A DNA stretch of 14,316 nucleotides from the NCBI GenBank assembly GCA_910579705.1, contig CAJTUI010000010.1, forward strand, positions 75,757 to 90,072, in the 5' to 3' direction. Below the pieces are notes generated by a model. It was not told where the DNA came from, made no database searches, and worked only from the letters and a program-made list of their open reading frames with translations. The position numbers and the translations under genes are program-made. Below, in pieces: positions 1-7,048 of the stretch; position 1 is the first letter of the stretch, and each line of letters starts with the position of its first letter. Origin of the DNA: an uncultured Christensenella sp. (GTDB lineage Bacteria > Bacillota > Clostridia > Christensenellales > Borkfalkiaceae).

Positions 1-3000
1 GTCGTAAACGGCAGTATCGCTACTAAGCGTTAACTGACTGATTTGTGCGCGGGAAATTGTGAACGTAGCGTACGCAACGGGAAGTCCGCCCGCATAGTCG
101 GTAAGTTCGTCGCCGTCACCGAGCCTCGTTAAGAATTTGATTACGTAACTGCCGGCGTCCCAGCTTGCAAATTCGGTTGCGTCAAGTTTATTGCCGACGG
201 GCTTTCCGCTTGCATCGGCCTTATAATACTCCACGCCGTCCAGAACGGCGAAGAAATCTCCTTCCCCGCAAACAACGCCCGCCGCGTTGTAGAAGGTGTA
301 ATTGTCGGCGGTGGGAATCGGCGCGCCCGTAAGCGTTTCGGAGCCCCTCTTGCCGCCGTAGGTATAGCCAAGGCCGTCGTTACCGACCGTAAAGCTAAGC
401 TCGCGCGCGGTAATCTCTATCGTGATAGTCGTATCCTTGCCCGTCACGCCGTCCCAGACGTAATTTCCGTTATCTGCATTTATGCTTATGGTAAGCGGGC
501 TTGCGGGATTTTCGGATACGTGAGTATATGTAGTCGTGCGGTCGTATTCGAGAACGCCGTCTATATCGTCGGCGTACGTAACTCTCTTTACCGCGCCGTA
601 GTACGTATAACTCAAAGTCTTGACAACAAAACCTTCGGGCGATACGAATTCGGAAACGGAATGCGCGTTCCCGTCGTACAAAATATTTTTATTTAAAGTC
701 GTTGCATTGAGCGTTTTGGGCTTTACCGTAACGACGGGCGCGCCAGAATACCTGTTTGCCGCGGGCGACGAGGCCGCGTTAAACGTTCCGTTTGCAAGCG
801 TCTGAACGACGGCGTAATACTCTCCCGCGTCTTTGGGGAATTCCACTGCGGCTCCGCCGTCCACGGGATAATACAAAATACCGTAAGAAAGATTGAGCTC
901 TTTATCGGGGCCTATGGGCAGTTCGAGAGTGAGTCCTCTCGGAATGCCTATAATCGAGATATTGCCCGTGATAAAGTCGTCGCCGTAAGTCCACTCGTCA
1001 CGGTCGAATATAATTTTCAGGTCCAGATCCGAAGGCGTTACCGTAAAGTTGAACGTAACGGTATTGCCCGAAACGGTGCTCCAACGCACGTCTTCGAGCC
1101 CTTCGAGCGTGAACGAAACCCTGTACTCGCCGCCAGCACTGATTGGAATTTTCTTTTTGGCAAGAACGTCGAAACTGCCGAAATCAATCTGCTCCCAGTT
1201 ATCGCTTTCAGCGTTCAGTTTTTCTACGGTTATCGATAACTTGGAAATAATATCGTCGTCGATGTCGTCGCCGAACGAGAATTCTTTTTCAAGACCGCTG
1301 TAATAGGTCTGCGAAGAAGTGTCGAGATTGGGCGCTGACAACGGAAGTTTGTTTATGGAAAGAGGTTTCGAAATACGGTCGCCCGCTTTCCATGTCGTCG
1401 TCGCCTGCATAGTGTAAATTCCGGACGTACTAGTCCAATCGATACTGCGGTCGTAACGGAACTGTACTTTGACGCTCTTGACATCGAGCGTAAAAGTATT
1501 TACTTCAATCTGATTAATATATTTGTCATCGCTGTAATATATAACTCTTACAAACTTCTCTTCTTCGGCAGCGTCTCCTTCCAGAACGAAATCGGAAAGA
1601 GGAATTACAATACTATTATACTCATAAGTGAAAGTAAGCGTCAACCCCGAAAAATCGAACGCGCGCCTGTAAGTCTGCGCCACGGGAGTGCCGCCAAGAC
1701 TGATTAACTTTACCTCCTCAAACAAAACTTTAACTGTTATGGGCGCGGTAATCGTCGTATCGGCGTTATATACTACGTTTACGGTTTTATCGTAATATTT
1801 GTTTCCGTCGCCGCCGTCGTAAATAAGGTTACCGGCTATAATCTCGGCAGTGGGAGCAAGACTGTCGGTTACGGCGTATTCGCCCGCTATCAATGCGGCG
1901 CGTTCCGTATCAGAATAGTAATCCGAGTTGTATGTAGGAATAACGTGTCCGTCCAACTGCTCGATAGGCACGCTGCTGTCCGCGTAAAGCACATCGGGGA
2001 AAGAATAGTCTTTCGCCTCGATTGCTATAACCTTTTCTTCTTCGAGAGGGAACTCTACCGAGGCGGTGGCCGAGGCTACGATTAACGACAGATTAAATCT
2101 TATGTTGGGGGTATTCAGACTGGGCGCGTTACCGCCGGGCCAAACCACCGTTATATCGGCAATATCCGTCTTTGCCGTGCCCTGCAAGTTTCCGCCGCCG
2201 TCAAACTGCAAAGTAACGGGTTTGACGGAATGCTCGTAATACGCGGTTACCGAAAGGCTTTTGAAAATTGTTTCGTGCTGCATACCCGCGACGAACGCCG
2301 AGTAGTTTGTAGCCTTTCCGCCTTCCGCTATCTTGTAATAATCGCCCTGTTTAATAAGGTCTTTGTTAACGGTAATCGAGGCGCTTAACGGATTTACCGC
2401 CCTTACGCTGCTTATCGTTCCCGTTACGAAACTGCCCGTTCCGTTCAACTTTGCGCCGACCGTTCTGCTCTTCAAGTCGAGGGATATTTCATAGAACTCG
2501 CGGTTGACGATTTCTTTCTTATTTTCGTCGAGCACGGTAAACGACGACAACACCCTTAAAGACTGCGCCGTATAGTCGTTGTCAATCGTTCCGATATTGC
2601 CGACAGTTATGCTTGTATACGAGGGATATTCTGTTTTAATGCTCGCCACGCCGAAAACAGTGGCAACTTTCTCTTCCACGCCGTTGCAATGCACGTACAC
2701 GGATATCGTCATATCCGCGGGAATTTCCTCCGCAGTTTCGAGAATGAGTTCTCCGTCCTCTTTAATTTCCGCGGGATAATCGTTTATCTGCACGGAAAGA
2801 GAGTACTCTGCGTCGGATAACAATACCTTATGCGAAATACCGCTGTCGTCGGAAAAAGTTCCGTAAACGGCAAGGTTTTGTTTCAACTGCGCGGCAGTAG
2901 TGACGTTTGCGTAGATAGCAACGCCCTGTTTATACACGTCGGCCTCAACCGAAGTATAATTGTTTTCCGCCGCAACAGTACGCTCCGTCGTTTCCGCGCG

Positions 3001-3132
3001 CGCCGTTTCTTCAACGTAAGAACGGACGGGGTTTGCAAAAACCAAACCCAGCGCCATAACCGCGCACGCCAAAAACGCGCAAACCGCCAATGCGGATTTG
3101 CGCTTTAACGAGCAACTTGTAAAATGTTTCAT
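1..3132 (-). CDS. Large secreted/surface protein with MBG/Ig-like repeats (3' end off window)
   Basis: Reading frame open from an ATG at 3132 to the window edge: 1044 codons with no stop, checked codon by codon. GGAGGG at 3137-3142 sits 4 nt before the ATG. Residues 1-33 form a signal peptide: basic start (K10-R11-K12), hydrophobic core about 14-33, likely cleavage near VFA33/NP. The rest is rich in Thr, Val, Asp and Tyr and looks like stacked beta domains. Recurrent AGxY signatures (DAGEYYAV near residue 770, SAGGEYRV near 670, WDAGSYVI near 980) and YDG/YGG starts (YDGNAH at 819-824, YTYGG near 925) followed by NY-type elements resemble MBG/Ig-like adhesin repeats. A cell-wall anchor would lie in the missing C-terminus. 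Role in adhesion or surface structure is inferred from architecture only; its ligand is unknown. Confidence 0.85.
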   Translation of the reverse strand, partial: MKHFTSCSLKRKSALAVCAFLACAVMALGLVFANPVRSYVEETARAETTERTVAAENNYTSVEADVYKQGVAIYANVTTAAQLKQNLAVYGTFSDDSGISHKVLLSDAEYSLSVQINDYPAEIKEDGELILETAEEIPADMTISVYVHCNGVEEKVATVFGVASIKTEYPSYTSITVGNIGTIDNDYTAQSLRVLSSFTVLDENKKEIVNREFYEISLDLKSRTVGAKLNGTGSFVTGTISSVRAVNPLSASITVNKDLIKQGDYYKIAEGGKATNYSAFVAGMQHETIFKSLSVTAYYEHSVKPVTLQFDGGGNLQGTAKTDIADITVVWPGGNAPSLNTPNIRFNLSLIVASATASVEFPLEEEKVIAIEAKDYSFPDVLYADSSVPIEQLDGHVIPTYNSDYYSDTERAALIAGEYAVTDSLAPTAEIIAGNLIYDGGDGNKYYDKTVNVVYNADTTITAPITVKVLFEEVKLISLGGTPVAQTYRRAFDFSGLTLTFTYEYNSIVIPLSDFVLEGDAAEEEKFVRVIYYSDDKYINQIEVNTFTLDVKSVKVQFRYDRSIDWTSTSGIYTMQATTTWKAGDRISKPLSINKLPLSAPNLDTSSQTYYSGLEKEFSFGDDIDDDIISKLSITVEKLNAESDNWEQIDFGSFDVLAKKKIPISAGGEYRVSFTLEGLEDVRWSTVSGNTVTFNFTVTPSDLDLKIIFDRDEWTYGDDFITGNISIIGIPRGLTLELPIGPDKELNLSYGILYYPVDGGAAVEFPKDAGEYYAVVQTLANGTFNAASSPAANRYSGAPVVTVKPKTLNATTLNKNILYDGNAHSVSEFVSPEGFVVKTLSYTYYGAVKRVTYADDIDGVLEYDRTTTYTHVSENPASPLTISINADNGNYVWDGVTGKDTTITIEITARELSFTVGNDGLGYTYGGKRGSETLTGAPIPTADNYTFYNAAGVVCGEGDFFAVLDGVEYYKADASGKPVGNKLDATEFASWDAGSYVIKFLTRLGDGDELTDYAGGLPVAYATFTISRAQISQLTLSSDTAVYD

Positions 3133-3136
3133 ATAT

Positions 3137-3193
3137 CCCTCCAACGCCGCACTGTTTACCGCTCTTAGGAGCGGTAAACAGCCGTATACGGCT
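3137..3193 (-). promoter_or_regulatory. 5' leader stem-loops of the surface-protein mRNA
   Basis: A perfect 13-bp inverted repeat, CTGTTTACCGCTC (3152-3164) and its complement (3169-3181), has a 4-nt loop and lies 9 nt upstream of the GGAGGG site. A 14-nt palindrome, AGCCGTATACGGCT (3180-3193), overlaps its distal arm by 2 nt, so the two folds partly compete. There is no T-run, so it is not an intrinsic terminator. It could be a 5' mRNA-stabilising hairpin, a regulatory leader or an operator; the sequence does not decide between them. Confidence 0.6.
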
Positions 3194-3202
3194 GACTCTT
3201 CC

Positions 3203-3230
3203 TATATATACCTTTACTTAATAAAAGCAA
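3203..3230 (-). promoter_or_regulatory. Candidate promoter of the surface-protein gene
   Basis: On the minus strand TTGCTT (3225-3230) is followed after 16 nt by TATATA (3203-3208). A start near 3196 would place the leader hairpins at the extreme 5' end of the mRNA. It is a moderate match to the housekeeping consensus and the best pair in the intergenic gap. Confidence 0.45.
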
Positions 3231-3233
3231 TAT

Positions 3234-3257
3234 AACCGTTGACGTTTGTTAACGGTT
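3234..3257 (-). terminator. Weak hairpin downstream of the small coiled-coil gene
   Basis: A 7-bp inverted repeat AACCGTT/AACGGTT with a loop of about 9-10 nt, followed on the minus strand by ATATTGCTTTTATT. The stem is AT-rich and the T-run interrupted, so at best a weak terminator between the coiled-coil gene and the surface-protein promoter. Confidence 0.25.
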
Positions 3258-3285
3258 TGTTTCCTAAATATTTACGTAACGAGAT

Positions 3286-3513
3286 TTATTCGTGCTTTTC
3301 CAGCTCTTTCATAAGCTGGCGCAAATTTTTACGCTCCAACTCGATAAGGTTGGAATAAATTTTAAAATACTCCACGTCCGACGGATTGGGCGGAACGTTA
3401 TTTACGTGCGCCTCCATAAGCGCCGAAGACGAACGCATACGTTTTTTCTCCAAAGCCTCGATTTCCTTCTCGCTCGCGGCGATTTCCTTCTTCAAATCGC
3501 TCTTTCTGGACAT
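3286..3513 (-). CDS. Small coiled-coil protein, unknown function
   Basis: A 75-aa protein, highly charged and predicted mostly helical: a first heptad-like stretch (residues 4-28, rich in K and E), a short break with NNVPPNP near 38-44, then a second helix (about 48-75) ending EKHE. There is no signal peptide, membrane segment or catalytic motif, so it is probably cytoplasmic. Start choice: AAGGAG at 3522-3527 is only 2 nt from an ATG at 3519 but 8 nt from the in-frame ATG at 3513, so 3513 is preferred (the longer form would add MK). It has its own promoter at 3572-3600. I do not recognise the family; the helix-break-helix shape would suit a small dimeric binding protein, but that is a guess. 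Confidence 0.65.
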   Translation of the reverse strand: MSRKSDLKKEIAASEKEIEALEKKRMRSSSALMEAHVNNVPPNPSDVEYFKIYSNLIELERKNLRQLMKELEKHE

Positions 3514-3571
3514 TTTCATATCTCCTTTTCATAAATTAAGGCGCAATACGCGCATTTTGTCATTAATTTTT

Positions 3572-3600
3572 ATTTTAACATTTATATCTATAAAAATCAA
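3572..3600 (-). promoter_or_regulatory. Promoter of the small coiled-coil gene
   Basis: Minus strand: TTGATT (3595-3600), 17-nt spacer, TAAAAT (3572-3577), with TG one base before the -10 (extended -10). Predicted start near 3565 gives a leader of about 50 nt to the ATG at 3513. Confidence 0.6.
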
Positions 3601-3787
3601 GATAAACAATTATGTTTTTTCTTCAAATAATAACATATTTTTACAAAATTTGACAATTTGTCATTATATTATACGCCGTAGCGAAAAGCACGGCGCACAT
3701 TTTACCTTATTTTTCCCTTTTCGGCATTATATTCCAAAACCTGCCCCTCCTCTCCCTCTATACTGGATTTAATGGCGGCGCAATAAT

Positions 3788-3816
3788 ATTATACTAGATA
3801 ATTTATCTAGCGTCAA
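3788..3816 (-). promoter_or_regulatory. Regulated promoter whose 17-nt spacer is a palindromic operator
   Basis: Minus strand: TTGACG (3811-3816), 17-nt spacer, TATAAT (3788-3793). The entire spacer, CTAGATAATTTATCTAG (3794-3810), is a perfect 8-1-8 palindrome, the form expected of a dimeric repressor operator. A plus-strand -10-like TATACT (3790-3795) overlaps the same palindrome, so divergent transcription of the regulator at 3852 could be repressed by the same binding event. Between this promoter and the coiled-coil gene only very short ORFs are present, so its product may be a small RNA, a micro-peptide or a long leader. Confidence 0.7.
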
Positions 3817-3851
3817 GGCTTTCCGTAAGGTTTAATTGTAAAATAGGTAAT

Positions 3852-4058
3852 ATGGATAAAAAATTTTGCCGCAATCTTAAAGAAACAAGAAAGATTTGCG
3901 GTCTGACACAAAAGCAGGTTGCGCAGGCTTTGAATGTTGTGGAAAGCTGTTACGCCAACTGGGAGCAGGGCCGTACGGAACCCAATATCGATATGCTTAG
4001 AAAACTGAGTAAGATATACAACGTTACGACAGACGATCTGATAAACGGAAATATGTAG
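3852..4058 (+). CDS. Small XRE-family (Cro/CI-type) HTH transcriptional regulator
   Basis: A 68-aa protein that is almost entirely one XRE helix-turn-helix domain. Residues 8-16 form helix 1 (NLKETRKIC), LTQKQVAQAL (18-27) is the positioning helix, VVESCYANWEQG (29-40) contains the recognition helix, and the domain closes with the typical P-x-x-x-x-L-x-x-L-x-x-x-Y-x-V-x-x-D-x-L pattern (44-63). No ligand or dimerisation domain follows, so it acts as a minimal DNA-binding dimer. The ribosome site is weak (AGGT about 4 nt before ATG). It sits about 40 nt from the palindromic operator/promoter at 3788-3816, which suggests it represses that divergent promoter and itself. A hairpin terminator follows directly. 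Confidence 0.85.
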   Translation: MDKKFCRNLKETRKICGLTQKQVAQALNVVESCYANWEQGRTEPNIDMLRKLSKIYNVTTDDLINGNM

Positions 4059-4092
4059 AACGGCGCGCCCGACACGGGCGCGCCGTTATTTT
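4059..4092 (+). terminator. Intrinsic terminator between convergent genes
   Basis: A perfect 12-bp GC-rich stem AACGGCGCGCCC (4059-4070)/GGGCGCGCCGTT (4076-4087) with a 5-nt loop, then ATTTT on the plus strand. It starts directly after the TAG of the HTH gene and abuts the stop of the convergent ABC-F gene at 4091, so it may serve both, more strongly on the plus strand. Confidence 0.8.
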
Positions 4093-5569
4093 AAAAATCG
4101 AATGTTGCCGTCGCAACGCTGTCGCGAAAAGTTTTGTCGTGCTCGACAAAAATCATTGTGGGATTGAACTCGCAAATCAGCCGTTCTATCTGCATACGCG
4201 AATAGACGTCTATAAAATTAAGCGGTTCGTCCCAGACGTAGATATGCGCGCTTTCGCAAAGGCTTTTCGCAATAAGCACCTTCTTTTTCTGTCCCTCCGA
4301 ATAGTCGGAAACGTCAGTATCGAATAATCGTTTATCAAAATCCATTTTATTGAGTATGGCTTTGAAAAGACTTTCGTCTATTCCGTGCCCCGCCGCAAAC
4401 TGCGAAAGACTGCCGCTCAGTCCCGCGGCCGTTTGCGGAACGTATGAAACTATCAGGCCCGACGGAAGATACACAAGCCCGCTGTGAGAAATTTTTTCGC
4501 CTGCAATTATTTTTAAAAGACTGCTTTTACCGCAACCGTTTTTACCGTTCAGCGCAAGGCGGTCGCCGCGCGAAAGGGTAAAGCTCAACGGCCCGCAAAC
4601 CGCCTTGCCGTCGTAATAAATACAAACGTCGGTAAACGCGGCCACCCTTTCCGTACGAAACGCAAGCGGAGAAAGTTTCAGCCTTTCCTCTGTTTCTACG
4701 TTTTTAAGGAGTTGTGATTTCTGCTCCGCCGCTTTTTCCTGTCTTGCCTGAACGGACTTGGCCCTCTTCATCATTTTGGCCGACTTATGCCCTACGTAGC
4801 CTCTGTCCGGTTTAAGCCCCGCGTCCGTCTTACCGAATTTCGAGGCCTCTACCCTGTCCGCCCAGACCGCAGTGCGCGCCGCGGCCGCAGACAATCGGCT
4901 TATATCGCGCTGCAACCTTTCGTTCTCGGAAAGCTCAAAACTTTGTCTGCGCTTGAAGTTTTCGTGCCAGCTTGAAAAATTACCGTTGCAAATCTCTATG
5001 TCCGTCCTGTTTATAGAAAGTATGTGGTCCACGCAGCCGTCGAGGAACGACCTGTCGTGCGAAACGAGAATGAACCCTTTCTTTTTATTGAGGTATTGCG
5101 ATACTGTACGCCTTGCCTCCGCGTCGAGATGGTTTGTCGGTTCGTCTATAAGAAGAAAACCGTGCTCGCCGAGAAAGAGCGCCGCAAGCAAAAGTTTTGT
5201 CTGCTCGCCGCTGGAAAGGCTGTCGAAAGGACGGTAATAAGCGTCCGCCTCCACTCTGAGCAGCGACAGCTCTCTTAGGATTTCCCACTCCTCCGCCGAG
5301 GAACAAAGATTTGAAAGAATTTCTTGCGCGGTTAACGTTTTGTCCGTTACGGTAAACGGAAAATACGTGAACGCGACGTCCGAAATAATTTTTCCGGTGT
5401 ATTCGTATTTATCCATAAGCAGGTTGAGAAAAGTCGTCTTGCCTCTACCGTTTCTTCCGACAAAGCCCAGTTTCCAGTCCGTATCTATCCGGAAACTTAC
5501 GTTCTCGAAAACGGGCGTATAACCGCCCTCATAAGTGAAAGATAAATTGCGTATATCGATTAAAGACAT
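4091..5569 (-). CDS. Lsa-like ABC-F ribosomal protection ATPase
   Basis: A 492-aa soluble protein with two ABC ATPase domains and no membrane segment, the ABC-F layout. Domain 1: Walker A GRNGRGKTT (38-46), signature LSSGEQ (118-123), Walker B LLIDEPTNHLD (139-149), switch SHD (170-172). A long charged interdomain linker (about 200-300) contains DRGYVGHKSAKMMKR. Domain 2: Walker A NGKNGCGKSS (341-350), signature YSEGQ (423-427), degenerate Walker B VWDEPLNFID (445-454), switch EHD (476-478). The start MSLIDIRNLSFTYEGG and the VWDEPLNxID motif are those I associate with the Lsa/Vga antibiotic-resistance lineage, whose members bind the ribosomal E site and dislodge lincosamides, streptogramin A and pleuromutilins. 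GGAGGT lies 4 nt before the ATG. Expression is almost certainly controlled by the attenuator just upstream; substrate range is inferred. Confidence 0.9.
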   Translation of the reverse strand: MSLIDIRNLSFTYEGGYTPVFENVSFRIDTDWKLGFVGRNGRGKTTFLNLLMDKYEYTGKIISDVAFTYFPFTVTDKTLTAQEILSNLCSSAEEWEILRELSLLRVEADAYYRPFDSLSSGEQTKLLLAALFLGEHGFLLIDEPTNHLDAEARRTVSQYLNKKKGFILVSHDRSFLDGCVDHILSINRTDIEICNGNFSSWHENFKRRQSFELSENERLQRDISRLSAAAARTAVWADRVEASKFGKTDAGLKPDRGYVGHKSAKMMKRAKSVQARQEKAAEQKSQLLKNVETEERLKLSPLAFRTERVAAFTDVCIYYDGKAVCGPLSFTLSRGDRLALNGKNGCGKSSLLKIIAGEKISHSGLVYLPSGLIVSYVPQTAAGLSGSLSQFAAGHGIDESLFKAILNKMDFDKRLFDTDVSDYSEGQKKKVLIAKSLCESAHIYVWDEPLNFIDVYSRMQIERLICEFNPTMIFVEHDKTFRDSVATATFDF

Positions 5570-5580
5570 ATTTACCTCCG

Positions 5581-5615
5581 AAAAAAAAGTTATGAGAAAA
5601 AAATCTCATAACTTT
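5581..5615 (-). terminator. Attenuator terminator in the ABC-F leader
   Basis: Minus-strand RNA: 12-bp stem AAAGTTATGAGA/TCTCATAACTTT (5604-5615 with 5586-5597), 6-nt U loop, then a U-run (5581-5585) directly before the GGAGGT of the ABC-F gene. An intrinsic terminator wedged between promoter and ribosome site means transcription stops by default and must be overridden for expression. Confidence 0.85.
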
Positions 5616-5635
5616 ACAATTAAAATATTAAAGAA

Positions 5636-5711
5636 ATTTTTTCTTGCACGCATAAGACTGCGCGCAAGAAATTCACGCAGTCTTACGATATTAAATTACG
5701 CAAGAAAAAAT
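5636..5711 (-). promoter_or_regulatory. Competing anti-terminator stems of the ABC-F attenuator
   Basis: In the minus-strand RNA GCAAGAAAAAAT (5636-5647) is a perfect 12-bp complement of ATTTTTTCTTGC (5700-5711), which lies inside the leader-peptide ORF. Between them is a 10-bp hairpin (5653-5662 with 5676-5685). The same GCAAGAAAAAAT can instead pair about 9 bp (AGAAAAAAT) with the U-rich loop and 3' arm of the terminator (5595-5604). A ribosome stalled on the leader ORF would hide the upstream partner, free this segment and so disrupt the terminator. The pairings are seen; the mechanism is inferred from known ABC-F leaders. Confidence 0.7.
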
Positions 5712-5717
5712 CTCCAT
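5691..5717 (-). CDS. Leader peptide MEIFSCVI of the ABC-F attenuator
   Basis: Eight codons plus TAA, with an AGGTGA ribosome site at 5721-5726 and 3 nt before the ATG. It starts about 18 nt from the predicted transcription start. Codons 2-6 overlap the first attenuator strand (5700-5711), so the position of a ribosome here decides which hairpin forms. Short upstream peptides of this kind serve as drug sensors for other ABC-F resistance genes. The peptide has no expected activity beyond stalling; residues responsible cannot be told from sequence. Confidence 0.7.
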   Translation of the reverse strand: MEIFSCVI

Positions 5718-5741
5718 TACTCACCTGTCTTGTTTTATATC

Positions 5742-5770
5742 AGTCTAGCATACTTTTGGGGTTTGCGCAA
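5742..5770 (-). promoter_or_regulatory. Promoter of the ABC-F leader
   Basis: Minus strand: TTGCGC (5765-5770), 17-nt spacer, TAGACT (5742-5747), preceded by TGC (extended -10). Predicted start near 5735, in position to transcribe the leader peptide. The -35 lies only 5 bp beyond the stop of the upstream membrane-protein gene, so the ABC-F gene has an independent promoter. Confidence 0.6.
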
Positions 5771-5775
5771 GCGAT

Positions 5776-6468
5776 TTAAGCCGCCGCTTGCGGCTCCGCA
5801 CGGAATTTTATCTGGCGGTAAACGCTTTTACTTATTCTGTATCCAAAAAATTTATCGATAAGTATCATAGCAAAGAATATCATTACCCCTATCGCCGCGA
5901 CGATTATATCCCAGATTGTGTCCCAAAGCGGGTTATAGGTCGAGAAAAATTCTTTTACGGTCATATTTCCGACCGAGTTGAAATCCGGCAGCCACCCCTG
6001 CATATTCGAACCCGTAACCATACTCGCAAAATATTCGTAAATTTCCCAAAGCGCGGCAAGACCCAGTACGGATAAAAATATCATAAGGAAAAAGCACCAG
6101 TGTTTCAGCTTTTCTCCGTTACCGTATAACAGGACTACACTTACGCCGAACGCACCGACTATTCCGAACGCGGTGTGAATGAGTTTGTCGAAATGAGGTA
6201 TCAGTCCGTAAAAATCCAGCACCGACGCAAGATTGACCGCAAAGAACGTAAACACGGTGACCGCGACGTTAAACGAAAACGGCACGGTTATTTTAAAAAT
6301 TTTATTGAACGCGGGAATTATGAGCGGTATCAACGGTATGATGCATACTTCCAGAATTTTCACGCCGTCCCTGCCGTTCATTGCAAACAGGTATACAAGC
6401 AGAGTGATTATACTCGCGACAGTTAAAGCCAGAAACGGCAGATAATCTTTAATTTTTTTTATCTTCAA
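5776..6468 (-). CDS. Six-helix membrane protein, YjdF/DUF2238-like
   Basis: A 230-aa polytopic protein. Hydrophobic segments at about 11-29, 36-56, 66-84, 97-116, 123-147 and 184-206. Polar residues recur at the edges of the later helices in the pattern I associate with DUF2238 (YjdF): FDKLIHTAFG (93-102), ALWEIYEY (139-146) and DTIWDIIVAAIG (183-194), which place conserved Asp, His and Glu near the membrane surface. The function of the family is unknown. The start is TTG at 6466-6468, preceded by GGAGG (6475-6479) with 6-nt spacing; there is no ATG near this ribosome site. The C-terminus ends in a basic tail (RAEPQAAA). It lies just upstream of the ABC-F promoter, but the latter is separately transcribed, so a functional link is not implied. 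Confidence 0.8.
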   Translation of the reverse strand: MKIKKIKDYLPFLALTVASIITLLVYLFAMNGRDGVKILEVCIIPLIPLIIPAFNKIFKITVPFSFNVAVTVFTFFAVNLASVLDFYGLIPHFDKLIHTAFGIVGAFGVSVVLLYGNGEKLKHWCFFLMIFLSVLGLAALWEIYEYFASMVTGSNMQGWLPDFNSVGNMTVKEFFSTYNPLWDTIWDIIVAAIGVMIFFAMILIDKFFGYRISKSVYRQIKFRAEPQAAA

Positions 6469-6537
6469 AACAAACCTCCGTTCACTTCCTATATTTTATA
6501 TTGCGAATATTTAAGTAATATTATCAATTTGTGAAGA

Positions 6538-6554
6538 TACTGTAAAAAACAGTA
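6538..6554. repeat. Short inverted repeat upstream of the DUF2238-like gene
   Basis: TACTGT-AAAAA-ACAGTA, a 6-bp stem about 70 bp before the start of the membrane-protein gene. It could be an operator half-site pair or mean nothing. Otherwise 6469-6640 is AT-rich with no ORF I can support. Confidence 0.25.
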
Positions 6555-6644
6555 AACGCCGCCGAGTTTATCTCTGTTGGTTTCGAATTTCATTCGTTCG
6601 TCCTTGCCCAGTAAAAAATTAGGTTGTTAATTTAATTTGGTAAT

Positions 6645-6693
6645 AAAAAACTACCCGAACACATTTGTCTGAAACAAAGGTGTTCGGATAGTT
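6645..6693 (-). terminator. Intrinsic terminator (minus strand)
   Basis: A 20-nt inverted repeat (6649-6668 with 6674-6693), with two imperfect pairs (one G-U on the minus-strand RNA), a 5-nt loop, then TTTTTT on the minus strand (6645-6650). It faces transcripts coming from 6700-7250, which supports a transcribed unit there, such as the small ORF at 6758-6904. Confidence 0.75.
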
Positions 6694-6757
6694 ACCGCTT
6701 GTGTTTAGTTGATAAAAATACTGCCGTTGCAAAAACGGAAAATGTTGCGAATTGTGT

Positions 6758-6904
6758 TCATTGTTTCGTAATTTTCAGTTTTGTTAAATAAGTTTTTATT
6801 AGAAGGCTTGTCGCCGCATTTACTTGTTCTATTTTCTCTCTACGCTCTTTGCAATCTTTTAATTCATCTTTACTTAACGACAGCCCACCAATTATCTTCG
6901 TCAT
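6758..6904 (-). CDS. Possible small protein (48 aa)
   Basis: ATG at 6904 to TGA at 6758. The peptide starts MTKIIGGLSLSKDELK and continues as a charged helix (KERREKIEQV) and a basic tail; no motif is recognised. AAGG lies 10 nt upstream, and an in-frame ATG at 6931 would add nine residues. Its ATG overlaps the TGA of an upstream short frame (ATGA), a usual sign of translational coupling, and an intrinsic terminator lies 65 nt downstream. Those two neighbours are the only reasons to take it as a gene; it may equally be debris at the edge of the mobile region. Confidence 0.35.
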   Translation of the reverse strand: MTKIIGGLSLSKDELKDCKERREKIEQVNAATSLLIKTYLTKLKITKQ

Positions 6905-7048
6905 AAATATGTTACCTTGCAACTGACACATAGCACATTAAGAAATTTGCGACGATACTGCTTGGCTTCTTCAAAGCTAATGGAGAATGACCAAAAAGGC
7001 TTATTTTTTGTTCTCCTTGCTTTGTTTAATAGCAGCCTGAGCTGTCAT
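6901..7048 (-). pseudogene. Possible broken short ORF (frameshift at an A6 run)
   Basis: ATG at 7048 gives a 15-residue peptide MTAQAAIKQSKENKK ending at TAA (7001). A shift of one base in the A6 run just before that stop would continue into a frame reading NKPFWSFSISFEEAKQ onward to TGA at 6901, which overlaps the ATG of the next small ORF. The joined product would be about 48 aa. No clear ribosome site precedes the ATG. The family is not recognised; decayed gene or programmed slip cannot be separated from chance. Confidence 0.25.

Noticed and set aside
3650..3673. TTGACA with nearby TATTAT as a plus-strand promoter for the XRE gene
   Set aside because: Spacing between the two elements is only about 11 nt, too short.
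3292..3772. Plus-strand frames of 80 and 128 aa
   Set aside because: Antisense to the small coiled-coil gene and running through its promoter; low-complexity Phe/Ile/Ser content and no ribosome site.
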